Assembly: GCA_009663185.1 (NCBI GenBank)
Contig: VJZX01000005.1
Location: forward strand, 35,698 to 99,697
Reading direction: 5' to 3'
Origin: Isoptericola halalbus
Lineage (GTDB): Bacteria > Actinomycetota > Actinomycetes > Actinomycetales > Cellulomonadaceae
DNA: 64,000 nucleotides
The position numbers and the translations under genes were made by a program. Positions 60,140 to 64,000 of this stretch are shown here, piece by piece (position 1 is the first letter of the stretch; each line of letters opens with the position of its first letter). The notes beneath the pieces are model-generated. The model was given only the letters and a program-made list of their open reading frames with translations, was not told the DNA's origin and searched no databases.

Positions 60140-61636
60140 ATGAGCACGCAGCGCTTCCCTCTGCCCGACGTCGGCGAGGGGCTCACCGAGGCCGAGATCG
60201 TCGAGTGGCGCGTCGCCGTGGGAGACACGGTGACGGTCAACCAGGTCCTCGTCGAGATCGAGACGGCCAAGTCGCTCGTCGAGCTCCCGTCGCCGTGGGC
60301 CGGGACCGTCACGGCCCTGCTCGCCGAGGAGGGCACGACCGTCGAGGTCGGCACGCCCATCATCGAGGTCTCGACGGGCGCCCCCGCCGAGCTGTCAGCA
60401 CCCGGTGAGTCTCACGGGTCACCGGCCGCTGACAGCTCCGACGGTGAGGGCTCCGGGTCGGTGCTCGTGGGCTACGGGACCGGCGACGGCGGCACCGGCC
60501 GCCGGCGCCGCCGTCGTGCGGGCTCCGCTCCCGTCGGCGAGCTGTCAGACGCCGGCACCCCTGGAGGGTCACGGGGTTCTGACAACTCCGCGAGGGCGAG
60601 CGCGCCTGAGCCTGCGGCGCCGGCACCCGCGCCGGCACCAGCGCCGCCACCGGCACCCGCGCCGGTGGGTCCGGCGATCGAGAAGGCGATGGCGAGCGTC
60701 CCGGTCGTGGAGGGTGCGGCGTCGGGCCGAGTCCGCGTGCTCGCCAAGCCGCCCGTGCGCAAGCTGGCCAAGGATCTCGGCGTCGACCTCGGCTCGGTGC
60801 ACCCGACCGGGCCGGGCGGCATCGTGACGCGCGAGGACGTCGTCGCGCGCGCCGAGGCGGCCAAGCCCCAGACACTCGCGACGTATCCCGAGGACGACCA
60901 GCCGTGGCTCGAGTCGGGCATGGTCAGCCAGGACGGGCGCCAGACGCGCGTGCCCGTGAAGTCGGTGCGCAAGCGCACGGCCGAGGCGATGGTCGCGAGC
61001 GCGTTCACCGCCCCGCACGTGACGGTCTTCCACACGGTCGACGTCACCAAGACGATGAAGCTCGTCGAGCGCCTCAAGGCCGACCGCGACTTCGCCGACG
61101 TTCGCGTGACGCCGCTCCTGATCGCGGCCAAGGCCGTGCTGCTCGCCGTGCGCCGGCACCCCGAGATCAACGCGAGCTGGGACGACGCCACACGCGAGAT
61201 CGTCTACAAGCACTACGTGAACCTCGGGATCGCCGCGGCGACACCCCGCGGCCTCGTGGTGCCGAACATCAAGGACGCTCACGCGCTCGACCTGCTGGGG
61301 CTCGCGAAGGCGATCGCGGGGCTCACCGCGACCGCGCGGGCCGGGCGGACCTCGCCCGCCGACATGTCCGACGGCACGATCACCATCACCAACGTGGGCG
61401 TCTTCGGCATCGACACCGGCACGCCGATCCTCAACCCCGGTGAGGCCGGCATCTTCGCGTTCGGCGCGATCCGGCAGCAGCCGTGGGTGCACAACGGCAA
61501 GGTCAAGCCGCGATGGGTGACGCAGCTCGCGCTGAGCTTCGACCACCGCCTGGTCGACGGCGAGCTCGGCGCGCGGTTCCTGTCCGACGTCGCGCGCGTG
61601 CTCGAGGATCCGGCACGCGGCCTCGTCTGGGGCTGA
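60140..61636 (+). CDS. Dihydrolipoamide acyltransferase (E2)
   Basis: 498 residues. One lipoyl domain (residues 1-80; Lys in EIETAKSLVELP), a linker (~80-195) rich in Ala/Pro and Arg, a peripheral-subunit-binding domain (PPVRKLAKDLGVDLGSVHPT), and the catalytic domain (~265-498) with LSFDHRLVDGELGARFL carrying the HxxxDG site. It transfers the acyl group to CoA. The linker contains two in-frame 50-bp palindromic units not expected in the family. No E3 gene is in the window. GAGGAGA precedes the ATG. Confidence 0.92.
   Translation: MSTQRFPLPDVGEGLTEAEIVEWRVAVGDTVTVNQVLVEIETAKSLVELPSPWAGTVTALLAEEGTTVEVGTPIIEVSTGAPAELSAPGESHGSPAADSSDGEGSGSVLVGYGTGDGGTGRRRRRRAGSAPVGELSDAGTPGGSRGSDNSARASAPEPAAPAPAPAPAPPPAPAPVGPAIEKAMASVPVVEGAASGRVRVLAKPPVRKLAKDLGVDLGSVHPTGPGGIVTREDVVARAEAAKPQTLATYPEDDQPWLESGMVSQDGRQTRVPVKSVRKRTAEAMVASAFTAPHVTVFHTVDVTKTMKLVERLKADRDFADVRVTPLLIAAKAVLLAVRRHPEINASWDDATREIVYKHYVNLGIAAATPRGLVVPNIKDAHALDLLGLAKAIAGLTATARAGRTSPADMSDGTITITNVGVFGIDTGTPILNPGEAGIFAFGAIRQQPWVHNGKVKPRWVTQLALSFDHRLVDGELGARFLSDVARVLEDPARGLVWG
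60389..60438 (+). repeat. 50-bp palindromic unit A inside the E2 gene
   Basis: Arms GAGCTGTCAG (60389-60398) and CTGACAGCTC (60429-60438), perfectly inverted, with a nested CCGGTGA/TCACCGG pair. In frame it encodes ELSAPGESHGSPAADS in the E2 linker. A related unit lies exactly 150 bp downstream. Confidence 0.7.
60539..60588 (+). repeat. 50-bp palindromic unit B inside the E2 gene
   Basis: Same length and ends as unit A: GAGCTGTCAG (60539-60548) and CTGACAACTC (60579-60588, one change). The middle differs, with GGCACCCCTGGAGGGTCACG. In frame it encodes ELSDAGTPGGSRGSDNS. Confidence 0.7.
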
Positions 61637-61683
61637 GGCCGCGCGCGGGCGGTGAGACCGAAGTCGGCGGCAGCGCGGCTTCC

Positions 61684-62637
61684 TCAGGCCCAGGCTGTGC
61701 TGAGCCGCTCGTGCTCGGCGGCGGTCACCGGCAGCACGACGCCGTGGCAGGGGTCGGGCGGCAGCCGGTAGTCGTGGACGGGAGTCCACTCACCACCGGC
61801 GAGGTCGGTCGTCTCGAAGGGGACGTACCGGCGTTCGGCCGTGAACTCGTCGATCCACAGGAACCACTTCTCCTCGGTGTTCGACCTGTACACCAACGGG
61901 CCCTCGCCCCGGCTGATCGCGCCCAGGCCGATCCCTTCGGCCAGCGGCACCCAACGGGCGGCGGTCAGGGAGACGGCCGTCTCGGAGAAGATCGACTTGC
62001 CGAGCGGTGCGCCCCCACCGCGGGCCCGTTCGTCCTTCAGGAACCGGTAGTAGACGCCCTCGTGCTCGATCACCGTGGCGTCGATCGTGTTCCATCCTCG
62101 ATCGACCCACACGCGCGGTTCGGAGAACTCGCGGAAGTCGCGCGTGGTCGCGTACAGGATCCGGTTATAGCTCTCGTCCTCGTGCTCGGGGTCGTCGTAG
62201 AGCTTCGAGGACCAGTGCACCACGTAGGCGTCCTGCTCCGGGTCCCAGACGGCCTCCGGAGCCCAGGTGTTGCCGGCCTTGGGCGGGGCGACCTCGACGA
62301 GCCGCCCCTCCCCCCAGCTCACCAGGTCGGTCGACTCCCAGACCACGATCGATCGGCTGCCCCGGCGCTGGTGCCCGTCCCAGTCGGTGCTGTCATGCAC
62401 GCGCAGGTCGGTCGCCACCAGGTAGAAGCGGTCGCCCTGCGGGGAGCGGACGATGTGCGGGTCACGGACGCCGCGCTCGCCCACCGTGGAGCGAAGGACC
62501 GGCTCACCGCCGTTGAGGTCGTCGAAGTGCAGCGGATCGTTGCCCGCGCTCAGCGCGAAGTAGATCTGCTCGCCGTCGACCGACTCGCGCTTGAAGTGCG
62601 CGTAGAGGTAGCCCGCGTACTCGCGGCTGGCAGTCAT
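61684..62637 (-). CDS. GH43-like glycosidase
   Basis: 317 residues with a five-bladed propeller pattern: AGYLYAHFKRESVDGEQIYFAL at the start, RGVRDPHIVRSPQGDRFYLV with the first acidic residue region, NTWAPEAVWDPEQDAYVVHW (conserved WAPE of GH43 with catalytic Glu candidate) and WNTIDATVIEHEGVYYRF. This is the GH43-type arabinosidase/xylosidase group without a signal peptide, so it acts in the cytoplasm. Start ATG 62637 with AGAAAGAG upstream. It lies after a GH31 gene on the same strand (150-bp gap), so both may serve plant-oligosaccharide use. The gap 62638-62787 is unusually AT-containing and may hold its own promoter. Confidence 0.82.
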   Translation of the reverse strand: MTASREYAGYLYAHFKRESVDGEQIYFALSAGNDPLHFDDLNGGEPVLRSTVGERGVRDPHIVRSPQGDRFYLVATDLRVHDSTDWDGHQRRGSRSIVVWESTDLVSWGEGRLVEVAPPKAGNTWAPEAVWDPEQDAYVVHWSSKLYDDPEHEDESYNRILYATTRDFREFSEPRVWVDRGWNTIDATVIEHEGVYYRFLKDERARGGGAPLGKSIFSETAVSLTAARWVPLAEGIGLGAISRGEGPLVYRSNTEEKWFLWIDEFTAERRYVPFETTDLAGGEWTPVHDYRLPPDPCHGVVLPVTAAEHERLSTAWA

Positions 62638-62787
62638 CGGTCTGGTCCACTCTTTCTGCTCAGGGCGTGAACAATATCGGGTCGGTCATGGCCACGGGGC
62701 CTCCGGTTCGGGCCGACAAATCGAATGTTCCGCTATATGCACCGATAGAAGTCGATGCGTCGGGTTGGCTCGATCGCCGTCACCGCG

Positions 62788-64000
62788 TCAGGGCACGAGG
62801 AACCCGCGGAGCTCGGGCAACGCGCCGTCACGGGTGAACACAGGAACCAGATGTCGCGGGGCTTCGGCCTCGATCCGCTGACCACCGGTGTACACGGCAC
62901 CCGTGTGCAGGTCGGTCCAGCGCGCGCCCGCGGGCAGGTATACAGACCGCGACGTCGCGCCGGGCTCGGTGACCGGCGCGACCAGCACGTCCGGTCCGTG
63001 CATGAACTGGTCGCCCACGTCCCATGCCTGCGGGTCCCGGGGGAAGTCGTGGAAGAGGCCCCGCATCACGGGCTGCCCGTCGTCGTGCGCGGAGCGCATC
63101 ACCGAACGCGTGTAGCCGCGCATGCGCTCACGAAGGTGCACGTAGCGGGCGAGGATCTCGTAGTTCTCGTCGCCGAGGCTCCACAGCTCGTTCCCGGCGC
63201 CCGACGGCATCCGACGGGTGCCGTCCGCCGCGACGACCGGCACCTGCGGGACACGGTCGCCGTGCAGGCGCATCACCGGCATGAACGTGCCCATCTGGAA
63301 CCAGCGGACCAGAAGCTCCTGGAACGCGGGGTCCTCGGTGCGCCCGCCGCCGAAGCCGCCGATGTCCGTGGTGAACCACGGCACGCCCGCGGCGCCCATG
63401 TGGATACCCGCGGGGATCTGCCGGCGCATCGCCGTCCACGACGAGTGGATGTCGCCCGACCAGACGAGCGCACCGTAGCGCTGGCTGCCTGCCCATGCGC
63501 AGCGCACCAGGTTGACGATGTCGGTCTCGCCGTCGCCCTGCTGGCCCTCGAAGACAGCACGGGAGAACATCTGCGGGTAGATGTTGCTCACCTCGAGCGC
63601 CTGGCCGGCGTGGTAGCGGTAGGCGCCGAAGTCGTAGAGCCCGAACTCGGGCTCGGCCTCGTCCAGCCAGAAGGTGCGGATGCCGTGCCGGCCGTACCCG
63701 GCCCGAAGCTTTTCCCACAGGTACGTCCGCGCCCTGGGGTTGGTCGCGTCGACGAATCGGCTCGGGCCCTCGAACCACATCTGGACGTCGATGCCCTGGT
63801 TGCTCTGCACCAGCAGACCGTGGCGGGACATCTCGTCGAAGTTCTCCGACGCGAGCGCGACCTGGGGCCACACGCTGACCATGAGCTCGACGCCCATCGC
63901 CCGCAGCTCGTCCACCATTCCGCTCGGGTCGGGCCAGAACTCCTCGTCGAACCGGAAGTCGCCCATCTGGGGCCAGTGGAAGAAGTCCGCGACGATGACG
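62788..64000 (-). CDS. GH31 alpha-xylosidase/alpha-glucosidase, 5' end outside the window
   Basis: Partial: the C-terminal ~404 residues are present and the frame is open past 64000. GH31 marks are FWLDEAEPEFG with the catalytic nucleophile Asp, WSGDIHSSW with the acid/base Asp, GVPWFTTDIGGFGGG, and RWFQMGTFMPVMRLHG. The C-terminal beta domain ends at FLVP. The AEPEFG form (in place of DMNE) is typical of the YicI-like/xylosidase groups. It probably trims alpha-linked xylose or glucose. An internal ATG at 63966 is not the start. Confidence 0.9.
   Translation of the reverse strand, partial: VIVADFFHWPQMGDFRFDEEFWPDPSGMVDELRAMGVELMVSVWPQVALASENFDEMSRHGLLVQSNQGIDVQMWFEGPSRFVDATNPRARTYLWEKLRAGYGRHGIRTFWLDEAEPEFGLYDFGAYRYHAGQALEVSNIYPQMFSRAVFEGQQGDGETDIVNLVRCAWAGSQRYGALVWSGDIHSSWTAMRRQIPAGIHMGAAGVPWFTTDIGGFGGGRTEDPAFQELLVRWFQMGTFMPVMRLHGDRVPQVPVVAADGTRRMPSGAGNELWSLGDENYEILARYVHLRERMRGYTRSVMRSAHDDGQPVMRGLFHDFPRDPQAWDVGDQFMHGPDVLVAPVTEPGATSRSVYLPAGARWTDLHTGAVYTGGQRIEAEAPRHLVPVFTRDGALPELRGFLVP

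Overview
The window comes from a very GC-rich actinobacterium. The grounds are pervasive GC third-position bias, many GTG starts, GTGA/ATGA gene overlaps, an ArsR-ArsC fusion, a class-E-like LAETG sorting signal, a PHO box of the actinomycete type and several carbohydrate-use genes. The gene content resembles the Micrococcales (Cellulomonas-like); this is inference from gene content, not a computed placement. No rRNA, tRNA, CRISPR array, transposase or phage module was recognised. Nearly all of the sequence is coding.

Region 0-12.8 kb is patchy and shows decay. It holds a DksA/TraR-type zinc protein, a kinase-like protein with a ruined P-loop, a VOC protein, an envelope pair (helical membrane protein plus YihY) with the stub of a deleted DUF3618 gene between them, and an aspartase/fumarase-superfamily lyase. 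An arsenite-type ArsR stands beside a shredded copy of a flavoprotein gene whose intact paralogue, with the same promoter/operator, lies 4 kb downstream ahead of an MFS transporter. Between the two copies sit an esterase, a MerR gene, a frameshifted GyrI-like gene, a small lipoprotein and an APC permease.

Region 12.8-20 kb is oxyanion handling. A PHO box precedes pstSCAB and a response-regulator-like protein with a non-phosphorylatable receiver. A convergent arsenic operon follows: acr3, an arsR-arsC fusion and a second arsC. Region 20-32.4 kb carries a self-regulated TetR with an ABC exporter, a MOSC protein, a VOC/TetR divergent pair, a PH-domain protein, NfeD-flotillin, a DsbA-like oxidoreductase, an AlkA-like glycosylase, RNase HI and a ferritin-like/VIT1 metal transporter.

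Region 32.4-36 kb encodes two repetitive exported proteins. The second is a 778-residue acidic Val-Asp repeat protein with near-identical 294-bp DNA repeats and a sortase signal. Region 36-49.9 kb is mostly core metabolism and envelope: MFS, two tiny GNAT proteins, phosphoglucomutase, a damaged PIN toxin, rhodanese, a GHL10 glycosidase-like protein, an M23 peptidase, PurB, a WXG100-like protein coupled to a lipase-like protein, a PLP aminotransferase and an NAD(P)-binding protein. Region 49.9-52.1 kb is again decayed (soxR tail fragment, MerR-VOC pseudogene) beside an intact methyltransferase and SoxR.

Region 52.2-64 kb is carbon use. A LacI-controlled ABC sugar importer with a clan-J-like beta-propeller glycosidase comes first, then a branched-chain 2-oxoacid dehydrogenase operon (E1alpha, E1beta, E2) whose E2 linker carries two 50-bp palindromic inserts, then GH43- and GH31-type glycosidases. 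The last gene runs off the window.
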